Source: Micromonospora sp. NBC_00389 (lineage in GTDB: Bacteria; Actinomycetota; Actinomycetes; Mycobacteriales; Micromonosporaceae). From it: a stretch of DNA of 64,000 nucleotides. This document shows positions 53,460 to 63,522 of this stretch, piece by piece; within the stretch, counting starts at the first letter, position 1, and every line of letters starts with the position of its first letter. The translations under genes and the position numbers were made by a program. The notes under the pieces were generated by a model that saw nothing but the letters and a program-made list of their open reading frames with translations, was not told the DNA's origin and ran no database searches. The stretch is taken from contig NZ_CP107947.1 of the NCBI RefSeq assembly GCF_036059255.1, positions 4,588,001 through 4,652,000 of the forward strand, written 5' to 3'.

Positions 53460-54635
53460 GTGTCGTCGTTTCCCAGCATGGCCGACGCCAGCGGCCGGAC
53501 GATCGGCGCGGAGGAGTTGGCCGCGGTCAGCCGGGTGCTCGAGTCGGGCATGCTCAGCTCGGTCTGGGGCACGGAGGTCCGCGCCCTGGAACGCGAGATG
53601 GCCGACCGCCATGGAGTGTCGCACGCCGTCGCCGCCAGTTCGGGAACCGCGGCCCTGCACCTGGCCGTCGCCGCCGTCGCGCCGGATCCGGGCGACGAGA
53701 TCATCACCTCTCCGATCAGCGATTTCGGCACGGTCGCGCCCATTCTCGCGCAGAACGCGGTGCCGGTGTTCGCCGACGTCGATCCGTATACCGGCAACCT
53801 GGATCCGGCGGCGGTCGCCGCTGCGATCGGGCCGCGCACGCGGGCGATCCTCGCGGTGCACCTGTTCGGCGCCGCCGCCGACCTGCGCGCGGTCGCCGAC
53901 GCCGCCGGCGTGCCGCTGATCGAGGACTGCGCCCAGGCGTGGCTCACCCGCTACCCGGACGGCACCCTCGCCGGCACGGCCGGCGCGATCGGGTGCTTCA
54001 GCCTCCAGCAGTGGAAGCACATCACCTGTGGCGACGGCGGTCTGGCCGTCACCGACGACTCGGTGCTGGCCCGCCGGATGCGGCTCTTCGCCGACAAGGG
54101 CTGGCCGCGCGACGAGTCCCGCCGGCACGTCGGCCTCGGCCTGAACTACCGGATGACCGAACTCGCCGGAGCCGTCGCCCGGGCCCAGTTGGCGAAACTG
54201 CCGGGGGTGCTCGCCGACCGGCGACGCACCGCCCGGCGGCTGGTCGACGCGCTGGCCGACCTGCCCGGCGTGCACCTGCCGGCGGACGTGGACGCGCACG
54301 CCTGGTGGCTGTTCCCGATCGTGCTTGACCCGCCGCTGACCAACCACGGGGTGGCCGGGAAACTAGCCGCCGCCGGGATCCCCGCCCGCGCCGGCTACCT
54401 GGAACAGCCGCTGCACTGCGCCCCGGCGCTGACCGAGGCCCCCGTCTACGGCGACTCCCGCTTCCCGCTGACCGTGCCACCGGCGGACCGGTTGCCGGCC
54501 TACGGACCCGGGTCGTTCCCGATCGCCGAGCGGATGATCGAGCGGACCCTACTGGTGGTCGACTGGAACGAGCGGTACACCGACGCCCACGTCGACGAGA
54601 TCGCCCGGGCCGTCCGCGCCGCGGTGACCTCGTGA
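53460..54635 (+). CDS. DegT/DnrJ/EryC1/StrS aminotransferase-family protein
   Basis: 391 residues from a GTG with GGGAGG 5 bp upstream. PLP motifs are visible: VAASSGTAALHLAVAAV, LIEDCAQAWLT with the pyridine-contact Asp, and CFSLQQWKHITCGDGG with the Schiff-base Lys. The family transaminates keto-sugars or inososes. Its presence in a catabolic setting is unusual and may mean that the substrate is an amino sugar, or that this operon makes one. It is the first gene of a four-gene chain. Confidence 0.85.
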   Translation: MSSFPSMADASGRTIGAEELAAVSRVLESGMLSSVWGTEVRALEREMADRHGVSHAVAASSGTAALHLAVAAVAPDPGDEIITSPISDFGTVAPILAQNAVPVFADVDPYTGNLDPAAVAAAIGPRTRAILAVHLFGAAADLRAVADAAGVPLIEDCAQAWLTRYPDGTLAGTAGAIGCFSLQQWKHITCGDGGLAVTDDSVLARRMRLFADKGWPRDESRRHVGLGLNYRMTELAGAVARAQLAKLPGVLADRRRTARRLVDALADLPGVHLPADVDAHAWWLFPIVLDPPLTNHGVAGKLAAAGIPARAGYLEQPLHCAPALTEAPVYGDSRFPLTVPPADRLPAYGPGSFPIAERMIERTLLVVDWNERYTDAHVDEIARAVRAAVTS

Positions 54636-55528
54636 TCGCTCCGATCACCGCCGCGCTGCGCGACCGGCTGCGCTGGCGGCTGATCGCCGCGACCGCCACC
54701 CCGGTGGACGCGACCGGCGCCGTCGACCCGGACGTGCTCGGCCGCTATCTGCGAGGGCTGGTCACCGACGGGGCGGACGCCCTGGCGGTGCTTGCGCACA
54801 CCGGACGCGGCCCGTACCACGACGAGTCCACCCGCGCTCTGGTCATCCGCCGCGCCGTCGACACTGGGGCGCCGGTGATCGTCGGCGTCGGCGGCCGGCC
54901 GGGGGAGCGGACCGACGAGGTGGTTGCGCAGGCGGCGCGGGCGGCCGCCCTCGGTGCGGCCGGCCTGCTGGTCTTCCCGGTGGACGACGATCCCGTTGCC
55001 CACCACGACGCGCTCTGGCACGCCGCCGGCCTGCCGATGCTCGCCTTCGACCTCTACCTGCGGCCGTACGCCGAGCCCACGCTGGCCGAGCTGCTGCGAC
55101 ACCCCGGTGTCGCCGGGGTGAAGGTGGCCCGCCTGCACGACGCCCTCGCCTGCCAGGCAGCCCTGGCCGCCGCGCACCGCGCCGACCGGCTGGCGGTCAC
55201 CGGCGAGGACCGGATGTTCGGCCCGTCGCTCATGTGGGGCGCCGAGGCGGCCCTGGTCGGCCTGGCCGCCGCCGCGGTCCCGGTCACCGCCCGGGTGCTG
55301 CGGGCCTACGCCGACAAGCGCTACGACGAGTTCGTCACCGCCTCCGCCGACCTCGACCGGCAGGCCGAGGTCACTTTCACCGAACCGATGGAAGGGTACG
55401 TGCAGCGCATGCTCTGGATTGCCGCCGAGGAAGGGCGGATCCCGGTGGGCCACGCGGGCGACCCGCACGCACCGGCGCTTCCCGACGGCGACCGGGACCG
55501 GGTGCTGCGGGTGGCAGGGCGCTGGTGA
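54632..55528 (+). CDS. Dihydrodipicolinate synthase-family protein (B)
   Basis: 298 residues, GTG start overlapping the preceding stop (GTGA). The barrel start RLIAATATPVDATGAVD is typical, and the Schiff-base Lys is in GVAGVKVARLHDA. It differs markedly from the other DHDPS-type protein at 51050, so the two probably handle different intermediates. A 2-keto-3-deoxy-acid aldolase role is plausible from family and neighbours. Confidence 0.85.
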   Translation: MIAPITAALRDRLRWRLIAATATPVDATGAVDPDVLGRYLRGLVTDGADALAVLAHTGRGPYHDESTRALVIRRAVDTGAPVIVGVGGRPGERTDEVVAQAARAAALGAAGLLVFPVDDDPVAHHDALWHAAGLPMLAFDLYLRPYAEPTLAELLRHPGVAGVKVARLHDALACQAALAAAHRADRLAVTGEDRMFGPSLMWGAEAALVGLAAAAVPVTARVLRAYADKRYDEFVTASADLDRQAEVTFTEPMEGYVQRMLWIAAEEGRIPVGHAGDPHAPALPDGDRDRVLRVAGRW

Positions 55529-56265
55529 CCGGCAACCCATTCGTGGCCGGCGACCTGCCGCCGGTCACCCTCGACATCGACGTGCTCGTCGGCCGGTACG
55601 CCGACCGGGCCGGCCCCACCGGCGAGCCCGCGGCGGTCGCCGAGACGCTGGCCGCCAACGGCGTCGAGCGGGCAGCCGTCGCGAGCCTCCGCGCCGCCCT
55701 GTTCGACGTTGCCAGCGGCAACGACGAGGTGGCCGCCCTCGCCGGCCCCGGCGTGCTGCCGGTCGGCGGGCTGGACCTGCGCGACCCGCTCGGCGCCGAA
55801 CGGGAGGTCGTCCGGCTCGCCGAGTGCGGCTTCCGGGCCGTTCGGCTGTTCCCCGACGAGCAGCGCGTCGAGGCGGACTACCCGTCCGTACGGCACGTCG
55901 CCCGCCGGGCCGCCGAGGCGGGCCTGGTCGTGCTCACCGGCGGGGACGTCCGCCGGTTCTGGCGGCCGCTGCGCGGCGCGACCGTGGTCTTCCTCGACAC
56001 GCACTTCTACCACCTGGGCGACTTCGTGGTGGTGGCCCGCGACGAGCCGGGCTTCCACACCTCCACCCGGCTGCTCAACTCGCCGGACGCGCTGGAGACC
56101 GTCGCCGGGCACCTCGGCGTCGAGCGCCTGCTCTACGGCTCCCGCACCCCGTTCTACGAGCCCGTCGTGCCGCGGCTGCGGCTGGCCCGGACCGGGATCG
56201 GCCCGTCCGCGGTCGCGGCGGTGACCGGGGGGAACGCCCGCCGGATCCTGGGGCTGGCCCGATGA
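55525..56265 (+). CDS. Amidohydrolase-like TIM-barrel protein (A)
   Basis: 246 residues, GTG start overlapping the upstream stop. It resembles the amidohydrolase-2 group (PF04909) in size and ends with LLYGSRTPFYEPVVPRLR and GGNARRILGL. The N-terminal HxH metal pair of that group is not obvious (LDIDVLVGRYADR instead), so it may be a non-metal or inactive relative. It is followed directly by a canonical member, suggesting a duplicated pair or heteromer. Confidence 0.7.
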   Translation: MTGNPFVAGDLPPVTLDIDVLVGRYADRAGPTGEPAAVAETLAANGVERAAVASLRAALFDVASGNDEVAALAGPGVLPVGGLDLRDPLGAEREVVRLAECGFRAVRLFPDEQRVEADYPSVRHVARRAAEAGLVVLTGGDVRRFWRPLRGATVVFLDTHFYHLGDFVVVARDEPGFHTSTRLLNSPDALETVAGHLGVERLLYGSRTPFYEPVVPRLRLARTGIGPSAVAAVTGGNARRILGLAR

Positions 56266-57020
56266 TCATCGACGTGCACGCCCACTGGGGGCCGTGGTTC
56301 TTCAGCATGGAGGTCGGCGCGGTCGCGACCAACCTCGCGGTGATGGACCGGTACGGCATCGACTTGGCCGTGGTCTCCGCCACCGAGGCGGTGATCTACG
56401 ACGTGGCCGCCGGCAACCGGGCGATGGCCCGCGTGCTGGAGGGCAACGACCGGCTGCTCGGCTACCTGACGATCAACCCGCGCCGGCTGGACGACGCCGA
56501 ACGGGACCTGCGCGACCTGCTGCCCACCGGCCGGTTCGTCGGCGTGAAGATCCACACCGACTACACCGGCTCGCCGGCGAACTCCGCGCCGACCCGGGCG
56601 GCCCTGGAACTGGCCGCCGCGCACGGCCTGCCCGCCCTCGTGCACACCTGGGACACAACGCCGCTCGACCTGGCCCAGGCGGTGGCGGACATCCCCGGGG
56701 TGCGGGCCATCGCCGGGCACATGGGCGCGAACGGGTGGCGGCACGCTATCGAGGCGGCCAACGGGGTGGATCGGCTCTGGCTGGAGCCCTGCTTCTCGCA
56801 CACGGAGGCGGGTCGCTTCGCCGCGGTGGCGGCGGCCGTGAACCCGCGGCGGTTGCTCTTCGGCACCGACGCCACGCTGATCGACCCGGCCGCCGCGTAC
56901 GGGGCGGTGCTCGCCGCCGACCTGCCGCCCGAACTGGCCGAACGCGTCGCCTGGCGAAACGCCGCCGAACTGTTCCGGCTCGACCTGTCCGCCCACACGG
57001 TCTCCCGAGCCAGCGGATGA
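56262..57020 (+). CDS. Amidohydrolase-family protein (B), lactonase-like
   Basis: 252 residues starting at an ATGA overlap. It has the canonical metal set of amidohydrolase-2 proteins: DVHAHWG (HxH), LVHTWD, AGHMGANG and LFGTDATL (Asp). Relatives hydrolyse lactones or decarboxylate small acids (for example sugar lactonases and LigI). With two Gfo/Idh dehydrogenases nearby, hydrolysis of a sugar lactone is the likely role. It is the last gene of the chain. Confidence 0.85.
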   Translation: MIIDVHAHWGPWFFSMEVGAVATNLAVMDRYGIDLAVVSATEAVIYDVAAGNRAMARVLEGNDRLLGYLTINPRRLDDAERDLRDLLPTGRFVGVKIHTDYTGSPANSAPTRAALELAAAHGLPALVHTWDTTPLDLAQAVADIPGVRAIAGHMGANGWRHAIEAANGVDRLWLEPCFSHTEAGRFAAVAAAVNPRRLLFGTDATLIDPAAAYGAVLAADLPPELAERVAWRNAAELFRLDLSAHTVSRASG

Positions 57021-57056
57021 GGCAGCGGGCCGCCGCCCGGCAGCGCCCGCGAGGCG

Positions 57057-60000
57057 TCACCGAGCGGCGGCCCCGCAACGATCGGCAGCAGCGTCTACCG
57101 GTTCATCGAGGCCGCGCTGCGGGACGGGGCGTCCGCCGCCGTCGCCGAGTGGCTGCGGAGCGGCGAGCTGCCCGGCTTCGGGCGGGAAGCGGGCGAGGTC
57201 CATGCCGAGCATCCCCCAGGTCGACCTGCCGTCCGGGGTGAAGTTGAAGGCCGGGTTGTTGTACCAGCCGCGCGACACATTGTCGTACAGCGTGGTCACC
57301 TCGCGATCCGGGACGGCCGGCAGCTCGGAGATGTCCATGCACATGCCGCTACTGGCGTTCTTGACGGTGTAGCTGCCGTCATCGAGCCGGGCCAGCAACC
57401 ACTTCTGGCTGGCGCTGCTCGACGGAGCGGCGGTGAGTAGCTGCGCGCCGCTGGTCCCAGGCGCCTCCACGGCGAGCTGGGAACCGACGTTGGTCAGCGC
57501 GTACTGGCCGTCGGCGATCGGCGGTGGCACGATCTCCTCGGTCCCGACCGCCACCGCGAAGACGTGCACCGCCGCGTTGGCGGGCAGGGTGACCGCGACC
57601 ACCTCCTTGGCCGAATCGACGCGCAGTGTCGCGGTGTAGAGCCGGTACGCCGTGGTCGGGTAGGCCGGTCCCGTCGGGGTGTTCTTCCCGTTGGTCGTCA
57701 CCGCGATCTTGGCTCCGTAGGTGTCCGTCGCCAGACAGCACCAGTTCGGAAAGCCGAGCGTGCCGGTCGCCGTCGAGCCGTCGGAGTAGTGCACGGTGGC
57801 ACTGCCCCCTGCGGAGCCGCTGGTGCCGGTACCGAGGAAGGCCAGCGCGTTGCCGCTGCCGGAGACGCGGATGGTCTCGCCGCCGGCGGCTACGTTGTCA
57901 CGGGTGCCGGGCTGGGAGGACGGCCAGGTGAACTCGAACCCGTTCGCGGACACCTGCGCTCCTGGTACCACGCCCTTCTCCGCGAGGCGCTCGGCCAGGA
58001 AGCTGGAGCCGCCACCGTCGATGTCGCCCGGGGCCGGGTCGGTCGAGGCAGTCACCGCGACGTTGTTGAATGCCGCGCTCAGACTGCCGTAGGCGAGTGT
58101 CGTCTCGGTCCGGTCGGTGATGGTGTACGAGGTGTTGCGAGGCCGGTAGACCGCGTTCGCGGAGAGCTCGCGGGCGCCGGGTTCGACGTTCGCCGGTGGC
58201 GTTACCGTGAACTTGGCGGTGAACGTCTCTCCGTCCTTAGGGTGTCCTCCCTTGGAGGTGCCGACCGGGGTCACCTTCCACCCTGCCGGCGCGGTCAGGG
58301 CCAGGGAGGTTACCCGCACCGGCTTACCGGTGTTGTTCGTGAACGCGGCCGTCACCGTGGCCGGCTCGTTGGCCGCCGCGACCTGCGGTGCGACCACGTC
58401 GAGCGAGACGTTGCGGTCTTCTGGGTGCGAGCCGCCGATGGCTCCGGCACCGGTGATGCGCACTGTAGCGGCGGTTCCGGTGGACAAGGAATCGGTAGCG
58501 ATGTGGAGGATGCCGGTGGCGGTGTCGAAGAAGTAGCCAGAGCCGGCCGCGTCCAGGGCGGCGACGGAAACCTGACGTGCCAGCTTGCGTTTGTCGACCG
58601 TGACGTTGCCCGGGGCAGCGTCGGTGTGGACAGTTAGCCGGTAGTCGCGGGCGCTCGGCATGCCCTCATACGAGCCGGTGAGCGACCCGATGCGGACCTC
58701 TACCGGGCCGCGTCCCCGGTCCGGGGCGGTGACGTCGAATCGCTGGGTGGCGGCAGCGCCGGTGCGGTATGCCTGGGACCGTCCGTCGTCTTCGTAGTTC
58801 AGGAAGGTGGACGTGCCCTGGGGGTAGATGTCCAGGTCCAACTGCCCGGCCTTTTTGCCCTGCGTCCAGTCGAGCGTACCGGTGGGGAACATGGGCACGA
58901 TTGCGCCGGCTCGTACGAACAGGGGAAGTGTGTCCAGTGGCGCCTTGTACCCGTTCAGGGTCTGCTTGCCGCTGTAGAGGCGCCCGCTCCAGTAGTCGAT
59001 CCAGTTGCCTTCGGGCAGGTAGATGCCGTCGCGCACGGAGGTGTCCGAGTAGATCGGGGCGACGAGGAGGTCGTCTCCGGCGAGGAATTGGTACTTGACC
59101 TTGTCGCCCCAGGTGTTGGGGTCGTCCGGGTAGTTCAGATAGAGGGGGCGGGTCGCCCCGAGCCCGGTCCGGTTGGCGTTGGCCGTGTGCGTGTAGAAGT
59201 ACGGGAGCAGACGCTCGTGCAGCTGGAGGTATTTGCGGTTGATGTCGGTGTACGGCTGCCCGTACCGCCACGGCTGCTTGTCGCTGGCCGCCCAACCGCT
59301 CATGGGGTAGGTGCCGGGCAGAAGCATCTTCCACTGCAGGTCCCGCACGTACGTCTCCGCGCTGCCGCCGAAGATGCCGTCGACGTCGCCGGTCGCCGCA
59401 TGCTGTCCGGACAGGGTTGCGCCGGCATAGGTGGGAATCTGCCAGCGGATGTAGTCCCAGGAGCCGGACTGGTCCCCGCTCCAGGTGACAGCGCACCGCT
59501 GCGTGCCGGCCCAGCCTTCGATGGTCAGGACGGTGGCGCGGTCATTGCTGTTCTGCTCGATGCCGTCGCGCGACTTCTCGCAGGCATCAAGCGCGAAGCG
59601 GTACCCCGGCCCGACCCAGGCCACGTCGGTCTTGCGGACCCTGACCCCGCTTTGAACCTCGTATGCATGGTTGGTCAGATCCGACTCGGTCCACAGGCCC
59701 AGCTCGGACCCGTGGCCCGCGAGCATTCCGCCGGTCTCGGGAAGGTCCTCGTAGCCGCAGCCGTAGCCGTCGTTGACCAGCATCCACCCCAGAGGCATTT
59801 CGTGGTCGGTGTAGCCCTGTGCGATCGCGGTAGCGTCACGGAGCGTTTCGCGCTCTCCGCGATTGGCGTTGTGCAGGTAGCAGTCCGCGTCGCCAAATTC
59901 CAGGGCGTACATCGGCAGCATCGCCGGGCGGCCGGTCAGCTCGGTGTAGCCGTCGATGACCTCACGGGCATCTCCAACGAAGTAGTAGGCGTCGAACCGC

Positions 60001-60150
60001 TGCTCCTCGTGGGTGGTGCGCACCGGGATGGCGAAGGTGTAGTCACCAGACGCGAAAGTGTTCCGTAGCACCCCGTAACCGTTGCTGGACAGGTAGAACG
60101 GTGCGGCATTCGGGTTGCCGCCCTCGTTCCAGTCGATGATCGTCCAGGCG
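57057..60150 (-). pseudogene. Glycoside hydrolase family 31 gene, truncated at both ends
   Basis: The frame carries a GH31 catalytic barrel: KTDVAWVGPG (nucleophile Asp region), VTWSGDQSGSWDYIRWQIP (acid/base region) and the later beta-sheet domain. NEW3-type and NPCBM-like segments and a partial ricin-B-like lectin (SGMCMDISE) follow. No signal peptide or N-terminal domain exists: similarity stops at WTIIDWNEGG near 60150, where a Toprim-like gene fragment begins on the other strand. At the 3' side the frame runs antisense to a citrate-synthase-like remnant (57075-57185). A product from an internal start is possible but would be neither exported nor complete. Related enzymes act on alpha-glucosides or xylosides. 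Confidence 0.7.
57075..57185 (+). pseudogene. Citrate-synthase-like remnant
   Basis: The plus strand reads IGSSVYRFIEAALRDGASA then EWLRSGELPGFGREAGE, resembling the segment of actinomycete citrate-synthase-family proteins around LPGFGHP. It has no start, and the sequence on both sides is unrelated. It is only about 35 codons, so this is tentative. Confidence 0.35.
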
Positions 60151-60459
60151 GCGCAGCAAACCTCCGCGGTCCTCATTTGCGCGGACGCCGACCTCGGCGG
60201 CGTCCGCATCACCGCCCGCATCCACGACAAACTGCCGCCGGACACCACCATCCACGTCGTGGACGTCGGCACCGTGCCGCACGACGAAGGCCGGCCCTTC
60301 AACACCCACAGCCGCAGCCACCTGCAGCAGCTCGCACAACGCACGGATCAGGTCGGCGCCTTCGCGCAACGCTGCCTGCACCGGGGCTACGCGATCGAGC
60401 AGGAAGCCACTGCACGGGCCGCCCTTCAGGCTGTCTTGAATAACCACCCACCTGCGTAA
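60150..60459 (+). pseudogene. 3' fragment of a Toprim-like gene (Wadjet JetD/DUF2220-like)
   Basis: From TSAVLICADADLGGVRITAR the frame gives a Toprim-like D-x-D segment, then VVDVGTVPHDEGRPFN and RGYAIEQEATARAALQAVL before the stop at 60459. This resembles the C-terminal nuclease half of JetD-type proteins of Wadjet plasmid-defence systems. All 5' sequence is missing and is replaced by GH31 sequence in the opposite orientation. The JetA, JetB and JetC genes are not present. Confidence 0.45.
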
Positions 60460-60987
60460 CTATTCGACCAGATATGCCTCCGCGTCGGCCGCGGAGTGGA
60501 GATGGCGAACTCCACCGGAGCAGGTGCCGAAGGTGTCCTTGAAGGAACCGATGCGCGGAATCCACCGCCGCCACCCGTACGAGCGGAGGGTGCGGCTGCG
60601 CCGGTTGTCGTCGCGCTGCACCCACTTGCGGACTCGCCGCGGCACCAGTTCCATGAGCGCGGGGCCGAGGATCGACATCAGGGGGAAGAACCACCAGGCG
60701 TCATCCGGGGCGCCCACCCGGGTGCCGTGCCGGTAGTTGGCGAAGGCGCTGGTCCCGGCGATTACCCAGACGAACAGGCCAAACGCGCCGGCAGGCTCGC
60801 CTCGGACGGCGCAGTAGACCATCAGCAGGACGCACACCGCGGCGGCGGCGTCGAGGGCGATGAAGACCACCGTGGCCCAGAAGCGGTCCAGGCCGAGGCC
60901 GGTGGGCGAAGCCGCCCAGTCAATGAGGTCCTGGGCGGACAGCGCGACCGGCGCGGCGACGACCACGACCATCAGCACGGCCACCAC
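60460..60987 (-). CDS. DUF2637-like membrane protein
   Basis: 175 residues with four hydrophobic segments (for example VAVLMVVVVAAPVALSAQ and WATVVFIALDAAAAVCVLL) and a basic C-terminus (RRVRKWVQRDDNRRSRTLRS). This arrangement is seen in DUF2637 proteins common on actinomycete integrative elements and plasmids near transfer genes. The GTG at 60987 is a guess; the open frame continues upstream without an ATG, so the N-terminus may be missing. Its stop directly abuts the Toprim-like fragment. Confidence 0.55.
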   Translation of the reverse strand: MVAVLMVVVVAAPVALSAQDLIDWAASPTGLGLDRFWATVVFIALDAAAAVCVLLMVYCAVRGEPAGAFGLFVWVIAGTSAFANYRHGTRVGAPDDAWWFFPLMSILGPALMELVPRRVRKWVQRDDNRRSRTLRSYGWRRWIPRIGSFKDTFGTCSGGVRHLHSAADAEAYLVE

Positions 60988-61044
60988 GAACAGGCCGACG
61001 CGCGCCCCGTTGCTCAGCTGCGTCGGGGGAGCGGTCCTTGCGGC

Positions 61045-61161
61045 GGGCGTGGCCGGTGATCGGTGGCGTCGTCGGCCTGTGCCTGCTGCTCGCGCTCGCG
61101 GTGAGCGTCGCGCCGACCTGGCGGCTGCTGCGCCGCCGGGCGGTCACCGAACCCGCCGGAT
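61045..61161 (+). pseudogene. C-terminal fragment of a membrane protein
   Basis: The plus strand reads WPVIGGVVGLCLLLALAVSV then APTWRLLRRRAVTEPAG and a stop at 61159-61161. It looks like the last transmembrane segment of an FtsX- or permease-type protein. No start or upstream homology is seen. Confidence 0.35.
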
Positions 61162-61342
61162 GACTCATCTTCGTGACGCAGCTGTGACCTGAGGAGCCTG
61201 CGCAGTCACCGTCCGAAGTGGTCTGCTGAGCCCATATTCCCTGGCCAGGCGCGGTTTTGAGGCAGCGTCGCAGGGCTCAAAAGTGTTACATCGACGACTG
61301 GGCGGCCCGATCCGCCCAGCCTCACCCGCAGGAGGCAGCCGC

Positions 61343-63469
61343 GTGCGAATGAAACGAGCGAGCCGGATCGCGGCCGCGGTGGTGGGCGTGACCGCGCTCG
61401 CCTTCACGGTCTCGGCCCCCGCACAGGCGGACGACCACTTGAACCTTCCCGGAGAGCCGACCATCGCATTGCCGATCAACGACAGCGCGGCGGGTGGGAC
61501 GTACAACCAGGACTTCACCCGGGTGTACGCCAACACCACCCCCGACGGCACCCCGGTCTACATCTACGTCCCGGAGGGCACCCCGCTGGACGGCTCCGCG
61601 CCGGCCGGGGTGGCCAGCCTGGACCCGCAGTTCGACCACAACCCGGCCGACGGGTTCACCCCCTGCGCCACCGCCACGGCGGCCCAGTTCGCCCTCACCC
61701 AGGGGCAGATCGACTACGTCGGCGACAAGCTCGCCGGCCAGATCGTCGCCGTGGACGAGGAGCACTTCGGCCTGATGGACGCGGCCGACCCTGACGAGCC
61801 GGCCAGCGACTCGCTGGTGATGGTCCTCTACAACATCCAGGACGAGGCGTACTACGACTGCGCGCAGACGTCCTACACGGCGGGCTACTTCGCCCCGGAC
61901 TTCATCGACAGCAACGGGATGAACGTCATCGTGGTCGACGCCCTCGACTGGGCCAACCGGGTCGGGCCGAACGACGCGCCGTGGCGCGACGCCGACCCGG
62001 CCAACGACCGGCCCGAGCTGTACGAGGGCACCGTCGCCCACGAACTGGAGCACCTGCTGCACAACTACAGCGACCCGGGCGAGCTCTCCTGGGTCGACGA
62101 GGGGCTGGCCGACTTCGCCATCTTCCTCAACGGGCTCGACGCCGGCGGCTCGCACCTGACCAACCACCAGGTCTTCTACGAGGAGACCTCGCTGACCCGG
62201 TGGGGCGGCACGCTGGCCAACTACGGCGCCGCGTTCACCTACTTCCAGTACCTCTGGGAGCAGGCCGGCGGCAACGGCGACGGCACCTACACCCCGGACA
62301 AGCAGTACGACGCCGCCGGCGGTGACCTGCTCATCAAGACCATCTTCGAAGAGCAGGCCGACGGCATGGCCGGCGTGCAGAACGCCATCAACACCTTAAA
62401 CGCGGCGACGGGTGCCAACCTGCGCAGCGCCGAGGCGCTGTTCCGGGACTGGTCGGTGGCGGTCTACCTGGACGACGAGGACTCGCCGGTCTACGACATC
62501 AAGGCATTCAACTTCGGCGACCCGGCCGACACGTCGTGGACCATCGACATCGCCGACGGTTCCTTCTGGGCGGGCCGGGGCAGCTACCAGGGAGCCACCC
62601 CGGAGGCGAAGTGGGCCCGGCTGAAGAACCGGCCAGACACCACCGCCGTGCCGTTCGGCATGTCGGTCGAGCGGTTCCGCAACCCGGGCCCGACCGTCGC
62701 GCTCGCCTTCGACGGCGAGGATGAGACGACCATCGCCCCGCACACCGGCACCACCCACTGGTACGCCGGCTACGAGAGCCAGTCCGACAACATCCTCGAC
62801 GTCGACACCGCCGGCCCGGTTACCTCGCTGGACTTCTGGAGCTGGAACTTCATCGAGGAGGGCTGGGACTACGGCTTCGTCGAGGCCCTGGTCGGCGGCG
62901 AGTGGGTCACCGCGCCGCTGCGGAATGACGCGGGGCAGGTCGTCACCACCGACGACAACCCGCACGGCAACAACACCGAGGGCAACGGCCTCACCGGCAC
63001 CTCCGGCGGCGCGTACTTCGTGGACGACCCGGTCTACGTGCACCTCACCGCCGCCGTGCCGGCGGGCGCCACCGACGTCCGGTTCCGCTACTCCACCGAC
63101 GCCGCCTACCTGGACACCGGCTGGTTCGTCGACGACGTGCGGGTCAACGGCGCCGACGCCGCCCTCTCCTCGGCGACCGGTGACTGGTTCACCACCACCG
63201 GCACGCAGGACAACAACTGGACCGTCCAGGTGGTCGCGCACTGTGACCTCACGCCCGGCACCACCACGGCGGGGGAGACCACCGACGGCGCGGGCAACTG
63301 GGTCTACCGATCCACCGGGGACCAGTTCACCGCCAGCAACCTGAAGACCAGGTGCGCCAACGGCAACCAGGACGACTTCGCCGTCCTGGTCTCCAACCTG
63401 CCGACCGGCGACCTGACCTTCCTCGACGCGGACTACACGTTCCGGGTCAGCAACACCGGAAACAAGTAG
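61343..63469 (+). CDS. Secreted zinc metalloprotease (M6/immune-inhibitor-A-like)
   Basis: 708 residues from a GTG with AGGAGG 7 bp upstream; the ATG two codons later has poor spacing. A Sec signal (residues about 3-32, ending APAQA) precedes a catalytic domain with HELEHLLHN, a variant HExxH, and SWVDEGLADFA supplying the third ligand and the downstream Asp/Glu. The C-terminal 250 residues are beta-sandwich domains (YWGLD-like repeats such as VTSLDFWSWNFIEEGWDYG). The family cleaves extracellular proteins. The gene looks intact in an otherwise broken region and has its own terminator. Confidence 0.85.
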   Translation: MRMKRASRIAAAVVGVTALAFTVSAPAQADDHLNLPGEPTIALPINDSAAGGTYNQDFTRVYANTTPDGTPVYIYVPEGTPLDGSAPAGVASLDPQFDHNPADGFTPCATATAAQFALTQGQIDYVGDKLAGQIVAVDEEHFGLMDAADPDEPASDSLVMVLYNIQDEAYYDCAQTSYTAGYFAPDFIDSNGMNVIVVDALDWANRVGPNDAPWRDADPANDRPELYEGTVAHELEHLLHNYSDPGELSWVDEGLADFAIFLNGLDAGGSHLTNHQVFYEETSLTRWGGTLANYGAAFTYFQYLWEQAGGNGDGTYTPDKQYDAAGGDLLIKTIFEEQADGMAGVQNAINTLNAATGANLRSAEALFRDWSVAVYLDDEDSPVYDIKAFNFGDPADTSWTIDIADGSFWAGRGSYQGATPEAKWARLKNRPDTTAVPFGMSVERFRNPGPTVALAFDGEDETTIAPHTGTTHWYAGYESQSDNILDVDTAGPVTSLDFWSWNFIEEGWDYGFVEALVGGEWVTAPLRNDAGQVVTTDDNPHGNNTEGNGLTGTSGGAYFVDDPVYVHLTAAVPAGATDVRFRYSTDAAYLDTGWFVDDVRVNGADAALSSATGDWFTTTGTQDNNWTVQVVAHCDLTPGTTTAGETTDGAGNWVYRSTGDQFTASNLKTRCANGNQDDFAVLVSNLPTGDLTFLDADYTFRVSNTGNK

Positions 63470-63486
63470 TCGCCACGGCGGCCGAC

Positions 63487-63522
63487 GGCGGGCCCGTACC
63501 GGATCACCGGTGCGGGCCCGCC
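63487..63522. terminator. Hairpin after the metalloprotease gene
   Basis: Arms GGCGGGCCCGTACCGG and CCGGTGCGGGCCCGCC form a 16-bp stem with one mismatch and a 4-nt loop, 18 bp after the stop. Confidence 0.8.
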
